The notes: generated by a model from the letters alone, not told the origin. A stretch of DNA of 64,000 nucleotides from Natronomonas marina (GCF_024298905.1 NZ_CP101154.1:248001-312000); one strand, 5' to 3'; positions 16,287 through 26,294 are shown, counted from the first letter of the stretch. Program-made: numbers and translations.

Positions 16287-16593
16287 ACAGTGATGTCCAC
16301 CGCATGACTCGGGTCTACCGTCCCGTACGGCTGTCGGGGGGGACCCTCCCCCCCTGTCGCACGACTGCAACACGGGCACCCTAATCTCGACGGGGAAGGG
16401 GACAAGACGGCGGTCATCGCCGTCGACTCACTGCGACCCGTCGACGACTCTCTCGTCGAAGACACCGAGCCCTACGAGCCCGTCCACCTCGAGGAGACGA
16501 CCGTCACGCGCTTCCTGTCGAGTCACGGCCGTGGCGCCGTGAGTCGACGGCCGTGACGTGAGTCATAGCCGCCAAATTGACTCACACGTCGAT
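16287..16593. other. Intergenic region with an open frame lacking a start
   Basis: After the membrane protein there is a G/C homopolymer pair (gggggggaccctccccccc, about 16336-16354) that can form a hairpin and could terminate the island transcript. From about 16305 to 16557 one plus frame stays open and reads like a protein tail (AVIAVDSLRPVDD, then YEPVHLEETTVTRFLSS), but it has no ATG, so it may be the remnant of a lost gene. Near the EF-2 stop, gagtcacggccgt recurs as an inverted repeat. Confidence 0.4.
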
Positions 16594-18783
16594 TCAGAAG
16601 TAGTCAATCTGCTCGGGCAGTTCCGTCTTCATGCCCTTCCGCTCGCGGATCTCGGTGATGATTTCGGGCTGGAGGTTGTCGGCCATCACGCGGAAGCCGG
16701 CGTTCTCGGTGTTCCAGGAGGCGCGGCCCTCCGTCGCCGAGCGGATGTCGCTGGAGAAGCCGATCATCTCGTCGACGGGCGCGATGCCCTCGACGACCAT
16801 GAGGTCTCCCTCCTGGTACATGTCGTCGACGCGGCCGCGGCGACCCTGGATCTCGCCGGAGGCGGCGCCCATGTGCTCGTTGGGCACGTCGATGCGGACC
16901 TCCTGGATGGGTTCCAGGAGCTTGATTTCGGCGTCCACGAGGGCGTTGTGGACGGCCTGCCGGACGGCGGGGATGACCTGTGCGGGGCCGCGGTGGATGG
17001 CGTCCTCGTGGAGGCGGGCGTCGTGCAGGCGGATCAGCGCGCCCTCGACGGGTTCGGCGGCCAGCGGGCCGTCGTCGAGCGCCTCCTCGAGGCCCTCGAT
17101 GACCAGCTCCATCGTCTCGTTGAGGTGCTGGATACCCTTCGTGTCGTCGATGAAGACGTTGGTGCCGTGGATGGTCTCGACGTTCTGGGCAGTGTCCTTC
17201 TCCATGCCCTGCTCCATGAGCTCCTCGCGGCGCTCGAGTTCGGGCATGTCCATCGAGACGTCGCCCATCTTGATGGACTCGACGATGTCGTCGCCGAGCG
17301 GTTCGACGGTGATGTAGAACCGGTTGTGGTTGTTCGGCGACCGCCCCTCGACCTCGCGCGAGGAGCCCTGCGGCGACTCCCGGTAGACGACGATGGGTTC
17401 GCCGGTGTTGACCGGGATGCCCTGGTTGCGCTCGATGCGCTGGGTGATGACCTCGAGGTGGAGTTCGCCCTGCCCGGAGATGAGGTGTTCGCCGGTGTCC
17501 TCGTTGATCTCGATCTGGATGGTGGGGTCTTCCTTTGCGACCTGCTGGAGCGTCTCGATGAGCTTCGGCAGGTCGTCCATGTTCCTCGCCTCGACGGACT
17601 TCGTGATGACGGGCTCGGAGATGTGCTCGATGGACTCGAACGGCGTCATCTCGACGCTGGAGACCGTCGAGCCGGCGATGGCGTCCTTCAGGCCGGTGAC
17701 GGCGGCGATGTTGCCGGCGGGGACGCGCTCGACCTCCTCGCGCTCGCCGCCCATGTAGATGCCGACGCTCTGGACGCGGTTCGTCCCGGCGGTCCCGGAG
17801 ACGTACAGTTCTTGGCCCTTCTCGATGGTGCCGGAGAACACGCGGCCGGCGGCGATCTCGCCGGCGTGGGGGTCGATCCCGATGTCGGTGACCATCATGA
17901 CGAGTTCGCCGTCCTCGTCGACCATCTCCATCGTCCCGGCGATCTCGGAGTCGGCGTCGCCGCGCCAGATGCGCGGAATACGGCGGGGCTGGGCCTCGAT
18001 GGGGTCCGGGAAGTGCTCACAGACCATGTCGAGGACGACGTCCGAAAGCGGCGTCCGCTCGTGGAGTTCCTGGCGCTTGTCGGCCTGCTCGAGGTCGATG
18101 ATCTCGCCGAAGTCCATGCCGGTGCGCTGCATCGACGGCATCGAGACGCCCCACTTGTACAGCGCCGACCCGAACCCGACGGTGCCCTCCTCGACGGAGA
18201 CCGTCCAGTCCTCGTCGATGTCGTCCATCTCCTCGGTCATCCCGCGGATGAGGTCGTTGACGTCGCGGATGACACCGGTGAGTCGCTCCTGCATCTCCTG
18301 GGGACCCTCCTGCAGTTCGGAGATGAGACGGTCGACCTTGTTGATGAACAGCGTCGGCTTGACGCCCTCGCGCAGCGCCTGTCGGAGGACGGTTTCCGTC
18401 TGGGGCATCGCGCCCTCGACGGCGTCGACGACGACGAGCGCGCCGTCGACGGCCCGCATCGCCCGGGTGACGTCGCCGCCGAAGTCGACGTGGCCCGGCG
18501 TGTCGATGAGGTTGATGAGGTGGTTGGCTCCCTCGTACTCGTGGGTCATCGAGACGTTGGCGGCGTCGATGGTGATTCCGCGCTCCTGTTCGTCCTCCTC
18601 GGTGTCCATCGCGAGCTGCTGGCCCGCGCTCTCGTCGGCGATCATGCCGGCGCCGGCCAGCAGGTTGTCGGTCAGCGTCGTCTTCCCGTGGTCGACGTGG
18701 GCGGCGATGGCGATGTTCCGAATGTTCTTCGGCTCGTCCATCAGCCGTTCACACTCCTGTACGATCTTCTTGCGTCGGCCCAT
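16594..18783 (-). CDS. fusA: Translation elongation factor EF-2
   Basis: A 729-residue GTPase that drives ribosomal translocation. G motifs: [16 protein letters not shown] (about residues 30-45), the switch [24 protein letters not shown], and NKVDR. The C-terminal part carries [15 protein letters not shown], where the His of AIHRG is the residue converted to diphthamide in archaea. Length and ending (PEQIDYF) are standard. It is transcribed alone; the 3' end faces the nuclease island and the 5' end faces pdxT. Confidence 0.98.
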   Translation of the reverse strand: MGRRKKIVQECERLMDEPKNIRNIAIAAHVDHGKTTLTDNLLAGAGMIADESAGQQLAMDTEEDEQERGITIDAANVSMTHEYEGANHLINLIDTPGHVDFGGDVTRAMRAVDGALVVVDAVEGAMPQTETVLRQALREGVKPTLFINKVDRLISELQEGPQEMQERLTGVIRDVNDLIRGMTEEMDDIDEDWTVSVEEGTVGFGSALYKWGVSMPSMQRTGMDFGEIIDLEQADKRQELHERTPLSDVVLDMVCEHFPDPIEAQPRRIPRIWRGDADSEIAGTMEMVDEDGELVMMVTDIGIDPHAGEIAAGRVFSGTIEKGQELYVSGTAGTNRVQSVGIYMGGEREEVERVPAGNIAAVTGLKDAIAGSTVSSVEMTPFESIEHISEPVITKSVEARNMDDLPKLIETLQQVAKEDPTIQIEINEDTGEHLISGQGELHLEVITQRIERNQGIPVNTGEPIVVYRESPQGSSREVEGRSPNNHNRFYITVEPLGDDIVESIKMGDVSMDMPELERREELMEQGMEKDTAQNVETIHGTNVFIDDTKGIQHLNETMELVIEGLEEALDDGPLAAEPVEGALIRLHDARLHEDAIHRGPAQVIPAVRQAVHNALVDAEIKLLEPIQEVRIDVPNEHMGAASGEIQGRRGRVDDMYQEGDLMVVEGIAPVDEMIGFSSDIRSATEGRASWNTENAGFRVMADNLQPEIITEIRERKGMKTELPEQIDYF

Positions 18784-18964
18784 TATACAGTCAGTTTTCG
18801 ACAGCAGGGTGAAAAGGATAGTGTTTCGAGATTTCGGTCGTGACGCCGTAGCGAACGGCCGGAATCTCGAAGCTCGGAAGGTGAGCCGTGCGAACCTTCC
18901 GGTGTTTCGGAGTTCCGGGCGCGAAGCGATGGCAAGCGGTCGAACGGCGACGGGACCGACCCGA

Positions 18965-19549
18965 TCAGTCCGACTCGAAGAACGCCAGTCCGTGGATACG
19001 GGAGTCGTCGGTCAATTCGGGGTGGAACGCGGTGCCGACGACGTTGTCCTGGCGGACGGCGACGGGGCGGCCGTCGAACTCGGCCAGCACCTCGACGCCG
19101 TCGCCCACCTCGCCGATGGCGGGCGCCCGGATGAACACCGCCGGGAACGGGTCGTCGAGTCCGCGGACGTCCAGCGCCGCCTCGAAACTGTCCTTCTGGC
19201 GGCCGAAGGCGTTGCGGTCGACGGTGACGTCGAGGACGGAAAGCGTCGCCACCCGGTCGTCCTTCGCGTCCCGGCTGGCGACGATGAGGCCGGCACAGGT
19301 GACGAGCATCGGCTTGCCCGAGGCCGCGAACTCGCGGACCTCCTCGTCGATACCCTCCTCGGCCAGGAGCCGGGAGATGGTCGTCGACTCCCCACCCGGC
19401 ATCAACAGCAGATCGCAGTCCGGGACGGTCCCGGCGGTCCGTATCTCCTCGACGCTGACGGACTCGCCGTGGCGCTCGGCGGCCCGCCGGATGGCCGCCG
19501 CGTGTTCGGCGACGTCGCCCTGTACTGCGATGACGCCCGCCCTGAGCAT
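18965..19549 (-). CDS. pdxT: Pyridoxal 5'-phosphate synthase glutaminase subunit
   Basis: A 194-residue class I glutamine amidotransferase that releases ammonia from glutamine for the PdxS synthase in vitamin B6 synthesis. Motifs: [13 protein letters not shown] at the start, [15 protein letters not shown], the nucleophile Cys in [14 protein letters not shown], and the His-Glu pair in AFHPELTDD. PdxS is not in the window, so the partners are unlinked here. ATG 19549 gives the normal family length. Confidence 0.93.
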   Translation of the reverse strand: MLRAGVIAVQGDVAEHAAAIRRAAERHGESVSVEEIRTAGTVPDCDLLLMPGGESTTISRLLAEEGIDEEVREFAASGKPMLVTCAGLIVASRDAKDDRVATLSVLDVTVDRNAFGRQKDSFEAALDVRGLDDPFPAVFIRAPAIGEVGDGVEVLAEFDGRPVAVRQDNVVGTAFHPELTDDSRIHGLAFFESD

Positions 19550-19612
19550 ACCGCTCCTTGCCGACAGCCGGGCAAAAACCCCTCGAAACGGCGGGCGTGA
19601 GGATTCGTCGGC

Positions 19613-20578
19613 CTACACTTCGGGCTCGACGTAGACGATGCTCACCCGGTCGTCGCGCTCCTTGACGGCCGCCTCGATGTCGTCGATGGTCGTGTCGATG
19701 TCGGCCGTCTCGAGCCCCGGGGAGAAGCTCACGTCGGCCGTCACGAGGGCGTCCTGTGGCCCGACGAACACCGTCCGGAAGCCGTCAATTCCGACGACGC
19801 CGTCGTGGCCGGTGATGATCCTCTCGAGGTCTGCCTCGACCTCGGACGCGAGGCTCTCGCCGACGATGAGTCGCTTGTTCTCGATGGCGAGAAGCACCGC
19901 GAACAGCATCAGCAGGACGCCGATGACGACCGCGCCGGCGGCGTCGTAGAGGGGATTGTCGAGGACGCGCGCGGCGGTGATGCCGACCAGCGCCACGATC
20001 AGTCCGACGAGCGCGACGGTGTCCTCGGTGAAGGCGGTCAGCGTCGTCAGGTCGCTCGTCTGCTCGAAGGCTTCCCGGTAGCCCGACCAGCCGTACTCCT
20101 CCATCTGGCGTTTCAGTTCGGCCCTCGCCTTCACGAACGCGTACGTCTCGAAGACGATGCCGCCGAGCAGGACCACCACCGACACCCAGAAGGGGTCGAA
20201 CGGCAGCGCGATGTCGACGGTGAACCCCAGGAACTCCGCGGCGCCGCCGCCCCCACCCTCGTTCGGGTGTCGTAACTTGTGGATGCCGTGGTTGAGGCTC
20301 TCCCAGCCCGCGATGCCGAACAGCAGCACGGAGACGAGGAAGGCGTAGAAGTACTGCGCCTTCCCGTAGCCGAACGGGTGCGCCTGGTTTGCGTCCTGCT
20401 GGCTGTACTTGATGCCGATGAGCAACAGCACCTGGTTGCCCGTGTCGGAGATGGAGTGATACGTCTCGGCGAGCATGGAGGGACTCCCGGTCAGCAGGAA
20501 GCCGATGAACTTCAGGACGGCGATCCCCCCGTTTGCGAACATCGCAGCGACGACGACGCCGGTACTACCGCCAGCCAT
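19613..20578 (-). CDS. Cation diffusion facilitator transporter
   Basis: A 321-residue CDF-family efflux protein. The metal-site motif AETYHSISDTGNQVLLL lies in helix 2, and a second His/Asp cluster, NQAHPFGYGKAQYFYAF, follows. There are about six helices, with an insertion around residues 100-165 containing a Gly-rich loop, and a cytosolic C-terminal domain from about 240 with DGVVGIDGFRTVFVG. CDF proteins export Zn, Fe or Mn in exchange for protons. The metal cannot be told from sequence alone. The gene is monocistronic. Confidence 0.88.
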   Translation of the reverse strand: MAGGSTGVVVAAMFANGGIAVLKFIGFLLTGSPSMLAETYHSISDTGNQVLLLIGIKYSQQDANQAHPFGYGKAQYFYAFLVSVLLFGIAGWESLNHGIHKLRHPNEGGGGGAAEFLGFTVDIALPFDPFWVSVVVLLGGIVFETYAFVKARAELKRQMEEYGWSGYREAFEQTSDLTTLTAFTEDTVALVGLIVALVGITAARVLDNPLYDAAGAVVIGVLLMLFAVLLAIENKRLIVGESLASEVEADLERIITGHDGVVGIDGFRTVFVGPQDALVTADVSFSPGLETADIDTTIDDIEAAVKERDDRVSIVYVEPEV

Positions 20579-20822
20579 ACGAACGGCGTCGGGGGGAGGC
20601 CACTAAGCCGTTGGTATCCTGGCGAGATGGCAGCGAGCGGGTCCCGCACCTCGTCGGAACCGTCGGCGAATCGGTCCGCGGAGGGGACCGACGTGTCGGT
20701 CGGTCCGCTGAATTACTACTGCCTGGCAAGAACGCCGTGCCGGATACGGAGCGTGTATCTATCACCGACTACCGGGGTCGATTATCCACCCGTACTGCAT
20801 CGGCGGTCGTCGGGAGCGCGTT

Positions 20823-21014
20823 TCACTCTTCCTCAGCGGTCGAGACGTCCTGCCACGACGACTCACCGAAGAACGTCTGTAGCGCCCCGAGAACCCCCAG
20901 ATACGTCCCGAAGAGGACGATTACGAACGGCACTACGAGTGCCAGCACTAAACTACCGAGTGGATTGACTCCGAACGTCTGGAGGGGCGTCATATCGTCC
21001 GGTAGACGCCACAT
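20823..21014 (-). CDS. Small single-helix membrane protein
   Basis: From ATG 21014 the product is 63 residues (from ATG 20993 it is 56). One long hydrophobic helix spans about residues 20-46 (SLVLALVVPFVIVLFGTYLG), followed by an acidic tail ending in EEE. The shorter start, MTPLQTFGVNPLGS, resembles the N-terminus of many unannotated haloarchaeal one-helix proteins. No function can be assigned. Gaps of about 245 bases on either side show no other gene. Confidence 0.55.
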   Translation of the reverse strand: MWRLPDDMTPLQTFGVNPLGSLVLALVVPFVIVLFGTYLGVLGALQTFFGESSWQDVSTAEEE

Positions 21015-21277
21015 TTGTATAGTATTGTCGAAATCGAGCACGACCAATTTGGGTCTGCGACTTCCGGAAGTGACCGATACGTGCGCTGTACGCAGTACGC
21101 CGCGAAGCACGTCTATCGCAGTTGGCAGAACCGACGGCAGTTAGTTCGCACGTCTGCTCCGGCGGGTGGTTCGCCGAACCACGGTCGGAACCGAGTCCCT
21201 GCGGACGGTCCCACGACGCGCTCGTGGTGACGGGCTGGAGCCGGTGGTGTCATACCGGCGGCGCGTCTACGGCCGGC

Positions 21278-21808
21278 ATGCTCGTCGTCATCTCGGACAC
21301 CCACGGCCGCGAGTCGGCCTGCCTCGAGGGTCGCACCGAGACCGTCGTCGAGGAAGCCGACCTGGTGGTTCACGCCGGCGACTTCGTGACCGCCGAGGTG
21401 TTCGAGGCCTTCCAGTCGCGGTGTGACCTCCGTGGCGTCTACGGCAACAACGACCCGCCGGCGGTCCGCGAGCGCGTGCCCGCCGACCGAATCGTCGAGT
21501 GGGCCGGCCTCCGAATCCTCGTCGTCCACGGCCACGAACACACCGACACGGCGCTGGCGATGGCGGGCCGGCAGGCCAGCGCCGATCTGGTCGCCTTCGG
21601 TCACTCTCACGAACCGGGGTTCCACGAGGGGGAGGTCCCCTTCTGTAACCCCGGCAGCCACGCCGACCCGCGGTGGCACCGCCCGGCGCACGCGGAACTG
21701 CAGTGGGACGACGACGCCGGTCTCGCCCGCGGCCGACTCGTCGAACCGTCCGGCGAGACCTTCGAGGAGTTCGTCGTCGAACCGCGGTCCGTGGACCGAC
21801 AGGGATGA
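21278..21808 (+). CDS. YfcE/MJ0936-type metallophosphoesterase
   Basis: A 176-residue calcineurin-like phosphodiesterase. The metal-binding blocks are all present: VVISDTHGRE (D-x-H), VVHAGDF (G-D), VYGNNDPP (G-N-N-D/H), VVHGHEH (G-H) and AFGHSHEPG (G-H-x-H). Proteins of this size hydrolyse phosphodiesters in vitro, often with Mn or Ni; the natural substrate is unknown. ATG 21278 starts directly on the first strand, while the upstream frame extension of 52 codons is not family-like. A G-rich tandem repeat follows the stop. Confidence 0.88.
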   Translation: MLVVISDTHGRESACLEGRTETVVEEADLVVHAGDFVTAEVFEAFQSRCDLRGVYGNNDPPAVRERVPADRIVEWAGLRILVVHGHEHTDTALAMAGRQASADLVAFGHSHEPGFHEGEVPFCNPGSHADPRWHRPAHAELQWDDDAGLARGRLVEPSGETFEEFVVEPRSVDRQG

Positions 21809-21831
21809 GAAGTACGGGGGCAGGGGACGCC

Positions 21832-21914
21832 GGGGTCCGGTGGGGGGAGGGCCGAAGTGCGGGGTCCGGTGGGGAGGGCCGAAGTGCGGGGTCCGGTGGG
21901 GGGAGGGCCGAAAC
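21832..21914. repeat. Three-copy G-rich tandem repeat
   Basis: Three direct units of 27-29 bases, ggggtccggtgggg(gg) followed by agggccgaagtgc, lie end to end (21832-21860, 21861-21887, 21888-21914). They differ only in G-run length and in the last bases. The units hold repeated runs of four to six G on the plus strand, so a G-quadruplex is possible. Confidence 0.85.
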
Positions 21915-22045
21915 GGGAGGGACCGAACGCGGGGTGCGGGACCACGCGAGGGCCGATGTCCCCGGCGCGTCTCGACCGTGGAGCGCCCGTGATAAAGGAG
22001 ATGCGTAGGCTCAAACGGCGGTTTTAGCTACCGAAACCGACCCGC

Positions 22046-22975
22046 TCAGGGCTGTGCCCGGAGGTAGGTCATCACGACGACGACCGACAGCACGGTGAAC
22101 CCGCCGACGAAGAAGGCCAGTCCGGGCGGCAGTCCCCCAGCGATCAGGCCGTCGAGGAGGCCGTCGAGAAAGTCGAGCGGTCCCGCGCCGCCGTCCTGCG
22201 CGGCGGCCGTCTCCGTGGCGGCCGGTGCCTCCGTCGGCGTCCCGGCCTGCCGTTCGACGGCCTCCGTCTCGGTGGCGATTCTCGGCTCGTCGGTCGGGAC
22301 CGCCGTCTCCTCCTCGAGCGGCGTCTCGGTCGCCCGTCCGTCCCCGCCGTTGCCCCCGGCCGGGGTACCCTCCGGCGTCGCCGTCCCGGCGTCGTCGTTC
22401 ACCGAGATGCCGACCTCGTCGGTCGGGGTACCCCCATCCTCGGTGGCGTTGGCATCGAACCCGGTGTCCCCGTCGTCGCCCCCCGCGCCACCGTTGGGGT
22501 CGCCGCCGGCGCCCGACCCGGTCCCCGCCAGGTCGCTGAGGAGGCTCCGACCGAACAGTTCCTGGACGGCCAGCGAGCCGACCACGAGCGCGAGGACGCC
22601 GCCGAAGAGCCGCGAGAGGGCGGCCCGGAGCCCGGAGGCCCGCTCCTGCTCGCCGGCGTAGATGACCAGCGGGCTGTCGGCGGGGCCGTAGACTGTCATC
22701 TCGCGGCCCTTCTCGGAGTAGGCGGTGCCGACGTCCTCGATGGCGCCGGCGTTTTCGAGCTTCTCGAGGTGGTACTGGGCGTTCTGCAGCGAGGTGTCGA
22801 CGCGGTCGGCGAGTTCGCCCGGCGGCGCGGGCTCGTCGTGGAGTTCCGCCAGCAGCCGCCGGGCCGTCTCCGAGGAGAGAGCGGCCATCAGCTCGTCGGC
22901 CTCCTCGCTGTCGAGACCGACGAGCCGTGGGTCGCTGTCCGGGGAGACGTCCGGACTGGAGGGCAGGAGGCTCAT
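22046..22975 (-). CDS. Membrane-bound ArsR-like winged-helix regulator
   Basis: A 309-residue protein. Residues about 25-105 form a winged helix (LSSETARRLLAELHDEPAPP, then ELADRVDTSLQNAQYHLEKL as helix-turn-helix, then a wing with YSEKGREMTVYGP). A helix follows at about 118-135. Residues about 145-270 are a low-complexity Gly/Asp/Thr/Pro linker, and a second hydrophobic helix at about 283-303 ends the protein. A DNA-binding domain linked to two membrane segments suggests one-component signalling from the envelope. The linker is probably outside the cell. Confidence 0.78.
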   Translation of the reverse strand: MSLLPSSPDVSPDSDPRLVGLDSEEADELMAALSSETARRLLAELHDEPAPPGELADRVDTSLQNAQYHLEKLENAGAIEDVGTAYSEKGREMTVYGPADSPLVIYAGEQERASGLRAALSRLFGGVLALVVGSLAVQELFGRSLLSDLAGTGSGAGGDPNGGAGGDDGDTGFDANATEDGGTPTDEVGISVNDDAGTATPEGTPAGGNGGDGRATETPLEEETAVPTDEPRIATETEAVERQAGTPTEAPAATETAAAQDGGAGPLDFLDGLLDGLIAGGLPPGLAFFVGGFTVLSVVVVMTYLRAQP

Positions 22976-23052
22976 CGGAATGGCGTTTCGCGTGAATCGG
23001 CATGAACCTTGTTCCCGGAAACGACTTTGCGCTGGGGTGAAAACTGCCTGTC

Positions 23053-23238
23053 ATGCACCCCACGCTCCCCCTCGTCGCCACGCCCCCGGCCACGGTCGCA
23101 CAGTCACTCCCGGGTGACGTCGACCCCGTGCTGGTCGGCATCATCGCGGTGCTTCTGCTCGTCGTATTCGCCTTCTTCCTGCTCATCCGCCGGACGCTCG
23201 TGAGCTTCACCGAGGGGATGCGCAAGGGGCGCCGCTAG
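23053..23238 (+). CDS. Small DUF7859-like membrane protein
   Basis: A 61-residue protein with a Pro/Thr-rich exported N-terminus, one strong helix at about residues 25-47 (PVLVGIIAVLLLVVFAFFLL) and a basic cytosolic tail (IRRTLVSFTEGMRKGRR). It has the layout of the small haloarchaeal membrane family I associate with DUF7859; that name comes from memory of the family and was not checked. Its last 4 bases overlap the end of the threonine aldolase gene on the other strand. Confidence 0.6.
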   Translation: MHPTLPLVATPPATVAQSLPGDVDPVLVGIIAVLLLVVFAFFLLIRRTLVSFTEGMRKGRR

Positions 23239-24239
23239 AGCGTCTCGATACGCTCGACGGCAGTCTCGACGTCCCCGCGGTCGACGTCTAAGTGCGTACA
23301 GAACCGGACGACGCGCTCCCCGAACGGGACCCCCAGGACCCCGGCGTCCTCGCACCGTTCGAGGAACGCCTCGGCGGGCCCGTCGGTCTCCACGAGAACG
23401 ATGTTCGTCTCCGGGTCGCGGGCCCGGAGGCCGTCGACGTCGTCCAGCCCCGACGCCAGCCGCTCGGCGTTGTCGTGGTCGGAGGCCAGCCGCCCCCGGT
23501 TCTCCAGGGCGTGCAGCCCCGGCGCGGCGATTACGCCGGCCTGCCGCATCCCGCCGCCGAACAGTTTCCGGGTCCGGCGGGCCTCGGCGACGAACGACTC
23601 GCTGCCGGCCAGCATCGACCCGACGGGCGCGCCCAGCCCCTTCGAGAGACAGCACATCACCGAATCGACCTCGCGGGCCAGCCGTGCGGCGTCGACGTCC
23701 AGCGCCGCCGCCGCGTTGAACAGTCGCGCGCCGTCGAGGTGGACCGGCACGTTCCGGTCGTGGGCGGTCTCGCAGGCCGCGTCGATGCGGTCGGCCGCGA
23801 TGGCCGTCCCGCCCCGGCTGTTGTGGGTGTTCTCCAGACACACGAGTCCGGTTCCGGGCCGGTGGTCGTCGGCGGCGACGTAGCCTGCCTCGACCGCCTC
23901 GGGGGTGACGACGCCGCGCGGCCCGCCGTCGACGGGTCGGGCCTGCAGTTCGGCGTGCTGTGCCAGCCCCGCCAGTTCCCACTTGTAGACGTGGCTCTCG
24001 CGCTCGAGGAGGACCTCCTGGCCGCGCTCGGTGTGGACGCGCGCCGCCACCTGGTTGCCCATCGTTCCCGAGGGGACGAACAGCGCCGCCTCCTTGCCGA
24101 CGAGGTCCGTAAAGCGGCTCTCGAGGTCGTCGACGGTCGGGTCCTCGCCGTAGACGTCGTCGCCAACGTCGGCGTCGGCGGCGGCCTCCCGCATCGCGGC
24201 CGAGGGCTTCGTCACGGTTTCGCTCCGCAGGTCTATCAT
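23235..24239 (-). CDS. ltaE: Low-specificity L-threonine aldolase
   Basis: A 334-residue PLP enzyme that splits L-threonine or allo-threonine into glycine and acetaldehyde. It opens with IDLRSETVTKPSAAMREA, has the GDDVYGEDPTV segment, the Asp-Gly-Ala-Arg binding site HLDGARLFNAA, and the PLP-binding Lys in VMCCLSKGLGAPVGS. Length and order match the beta-eliminating aldolase family. It is divergent from the PUA gene at 24354. The product would supply glycine or degrade threonine made with the help of the homoserine dehydrogenase encoded at 10004. Confidence 0.92.
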   Translation of the reverse strand: MIDLRSETVTKPSAAMREAAADADVGDDVYGEDPTVDDLESRFTDLVGKEAALFVPSGTMGNQVAARVHTERGQEVLLERESHVYKWELAGLAQHAELQARPVDGGPRGVVTPEAVEAGYVAADDHRPGTGLVCLENTHNSRGGTAIAADRIDAACETAHDRNVPVHLDGARLFNAAAALDVDAARLAREVDSVMCCLSKGLGAPVGSMLAGSESFVAEARRTRKLFGGGMRQAGVIAAPGLHALENRGRLASDHDNAERLASGLDDVDGLRARDPETNIVLVETDGPAEAFLERCEDAGVLGVPFGERVVRFCTHLDVDRGDVETAVERIETL

Positions 24240-24353
24240 GCCCGTACCCGGGACGCCGCGAACTTAGCGGTGGCGGGTGCGCCGGTGGCGAGCGACGCGC
24301 CCGCCAGCGACCCGGACCGGCGGTTTTTAGCCCATCACGGACCGACCCGAGGT

Positions 24354-24833
24354 ATGGAAATCAAGTCGCGTCACCACCTCCGTTCGGACGAAATCGACGA
24401 ACTCGCGGCGTCGCTCGCCGACCACCTCGGGATCGAACTCGACGGCGACGACTACGAGCGCGTCGAGTTCACCGACGTCGACCGCGAGGTCGTGCTGGTC
24501 GACGGCGAACCGCTCGTGGCCTCCTTCGACGGCGACCTGTTCCTGACGGTTCGCGGCGCCAACGAGTACCCTCCCGAGAACCACGTCGTCACCGTCGATT
24601 CGGGGGCCATCTCCTTCGTCTCCGACGGCGCAAACGTCATGCGCCCCGGCATCGTCGAGGCCACCGACGACATCGAACCGGGCGACCTCGTCGTCGTCGT
24701 CGAGGAGACCCACGGCAAGGCGCTGGCGGTCGCCCGCGCCGACACCAGCGGCGACGACATGGTCGGCGACTCCGGGAAGGTGCTGGAGAACCTCCACCAC
24801 GTCGGCGACGACCTCTACGAGTTCCACGTCTGA
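24354..24833 (+). CDS. PUA-domain RNA-binding protein
   Basis: A 159-residue protein. The N-terminal part (about 1-75) is an alpha/beta domain starting MEIKSRHHLRSDEIDEL. The C-terminal part (about 77-157) is a PUA domain: VVTVDSGAISFVSDGANVMR, then GIVEATDDIEPGDLVVVVEE, and GKALAVARAD. PUA domains bind RNA in tRNA- and rRNA-modifying enzymes such as archaeosine transglycosylase. This stand-alone form probably helps a modification enzyme or acts in translation. ATG 24354 fits a short leader. The gene is monocistronic. Confidence 0.85.
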   Translation: MEIKSRHHLRSDEIDELAASLADHLGIELDGDDYERVEFTDVDREVVLVDGEPLVASFDGDLFLTVRGANEYPPENHVVTVDSGAISFVSDGANVMRPGIVEATDDIEPGDLVVVVEETHGKALAVARADTSGDDMVGDSGKVLENLHHVGDDLYEFHV

Positions 24834-25025
24834 ACGAGCGCGTCCTGGTCCGATTCGGGCGAACTGTCGGCAGCAACGCCGAGAACAACACCTCCTGAAG
24901 CCCTCGCACGCCCGGGGCGACGGGACTCGCTGTGCGCTTCGCTCGCTCCGTTCGCTCCAGTGCTTGCGTCGTCCGGGCACCACCGGGCGTGCTCGCCCTT
25001 CAGCCACCAGGATGCGGCCGCCTCG

Positions 25026-25790
25026 CTACTCGTCGTCCACGTCCGACATCTCGTCTTCCTCGTAGGCCGTCTCGTACTTCGCCATGGCGTCCTCGTGGCC
25101 CTGGACGGCCAGTTCGTAGGTCTCCCGGAGGTCGGCGATGGGCGTCTCGGTGGCGTCGACCCGGAGGTCGGTGTAGGCGCGCTCGAAGGGTCGTTCTTCG
25201 GTATCCTCGACGACGAGGGCGGCGCTCTGGACGGTCAACTCCTCGCGCTTGTCGCCGCCGGTCTCGTGTCCGGCCGCCAGCGCGTCGACGAGGCGCTCCG
25301 GGAGCGGTGCGGGGTCGCCGTCGGGGGTCGTCGGTCCCGCGTCGGCCGGCGGCGCCGTCGCCTCGTAGGCGTCCGACACGGCCTCCACGACCGCCTCGCC
25401 GGTCAGGAGGTTCCCCGCGACGGTGTAGTGGCCGTCGACGGCGTCGCTGCCGTCGTGGTGGCCGAACCACGGCTTGCACTCCTCGCCGGAGAAGACGAAG
25501 GAGCCGTCGGTGTCGACGCCGTGTAGCTGGCGGTTCGGGGCGCCATCGTCGGCGTTCAGAAGCGACTGGAGGGCGTCCTCGACGGCGAGACCGTCGGCGA
25601 GGTAGGTCAGCCCCTTCCGGCCCAACTCGACGTTGACGAGACTCTGGGTCGCCACGGCGCCGTGTTCGCTGGCGAACGGACACAGCGTTCCGACGCCGGC
25701 CAGCCGTGTGGTGACGGCGACGCCGAAGCGGTGTTGCGGTTCGCCGTCGTCGTCGGTGTACGGTTCGTGGACGCAGATGCTGAAGGTCAC
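25026..25790 (-). CDS. DUF1028 family protein
   Basis: A 254-residue protein with the DUF1028 pattern: an N-terminal TFSICVHEP with a potential nucleophile, RFGVAVTTRLAGVGTLCPFA, TQSLVNVELGRKGLTYLADG, and a central HYTVAGNLLTGEAVVEAV. The family is related to Ntn hydrolases; its reaction is not established. The start is GTG at 25790. The C-terminal 35 residues are an acidic tail. The stretch 24834-25025 before its end holds only haloarchaeal satellite-like sequence (gctcgctccgttcgctcc). Confidence 0.82.
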   Translation of the reverse strand: MTFSICVHEPYTDDDGEPQHRFGVAVTTRLAGVGTLCPFASEHGAVATQSLVNVELGRKGLTYLADGLAVEDALQSLLNADDGAPNRQLHGVDTDGSFVFSGEECKPWFGHHDGSDAVDGHYTVAGNLLTGEAVVEAVSDAYEATAPPADAGPTTPDGDPAPLPERLVDALAAGHETGGDKREELTVQSAALVVEDTEERPFERAYTDLRVDATETPIADLRETYELAVQGHEDAMAKYETAYEEDEMSDVDDE

Positions 25791-25937
25791 GGCCGTCGAT
25801 GGGACGGCGCGGCTGAAAAAGGTGGGTTCGCCGGGGCCGTCTCGCGGGTCCGCTCTCTCACTTCGGGCCGGAGAACGCCGCGCGTCGGCTATGCGTCGGA
25901 CGTAAAACCTATGCCCTCAGCAACCAGTTACGGAGAC

Positions 25938-26294
25938 ATGGGTCTTATGAGCAAGCTTCTCGGCGGAGACTCCCACAGCGCCGAGGACTACGTGGAACTA
26001 CACACGGACGACTTCGACGCCGGTGCAGCGGAGGCGGCCATGCAGATCCGGTTCGCCTCCATCAGCGAACAGACCGACGTCATCGACATCAAGGACGCCG
26101 TCTACGACGGCGACATCGTCGTCGCGGACATCACACGCCACAGCACGACCGACCGGACGATGGAGCACATCTCCGACGAACTCCGGCAGGTCGCCGAGGA
26201 GGTCGGCGGCGACATCGTCCAGAAGGACGACGACCAGATAATCATCACGCCGGGCGGCGTCGGCATCTCTCGGTCGAAAATTGGTGGCCGCTAG
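25938..26294 (+). CDS. sepF: Cell division protein SepF
   Basis: A 118-residue archaeal SepF, the membrane anchor for FtsZ rings. The N-terminus MGLMSKLLGGDSHSAEDYVE supplies the amphipathic membrane-targeting helix. Residues about 30-115 form the SepF core, with RFASISEQTDVIDIKDAVYD, DGDIVVADITRHS, and the glycine-containing strand IITPGGVGISR. ATG 25938 keeps the helix at the extreme N-terminus; ATG 25911 or 25947 are alternatives. It converges on the S15 hydrolase gene with a 4-base overlap of stops. Confidence 0.9.
   Translation: MGLMSKLLGGDSHSAEDYVELHTDDFDAGAAEAAMQIRFASISEQTDVIDIKDAVYDGDIVVADITRHSTTDRTMEHISDELRQVAEEVGGDIVQKDDDQIIITPGGVGISRSKIGGR

Noticed and set aside
16558-18843. Long plus-strand frame of 761 codons opposite EF-2
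   Set aside because: It is the antisense shadow of the EF-2 gene in GC-rich DNA; composition is Asp/Leu/Val-rich without domains, and EF-2 is certain.
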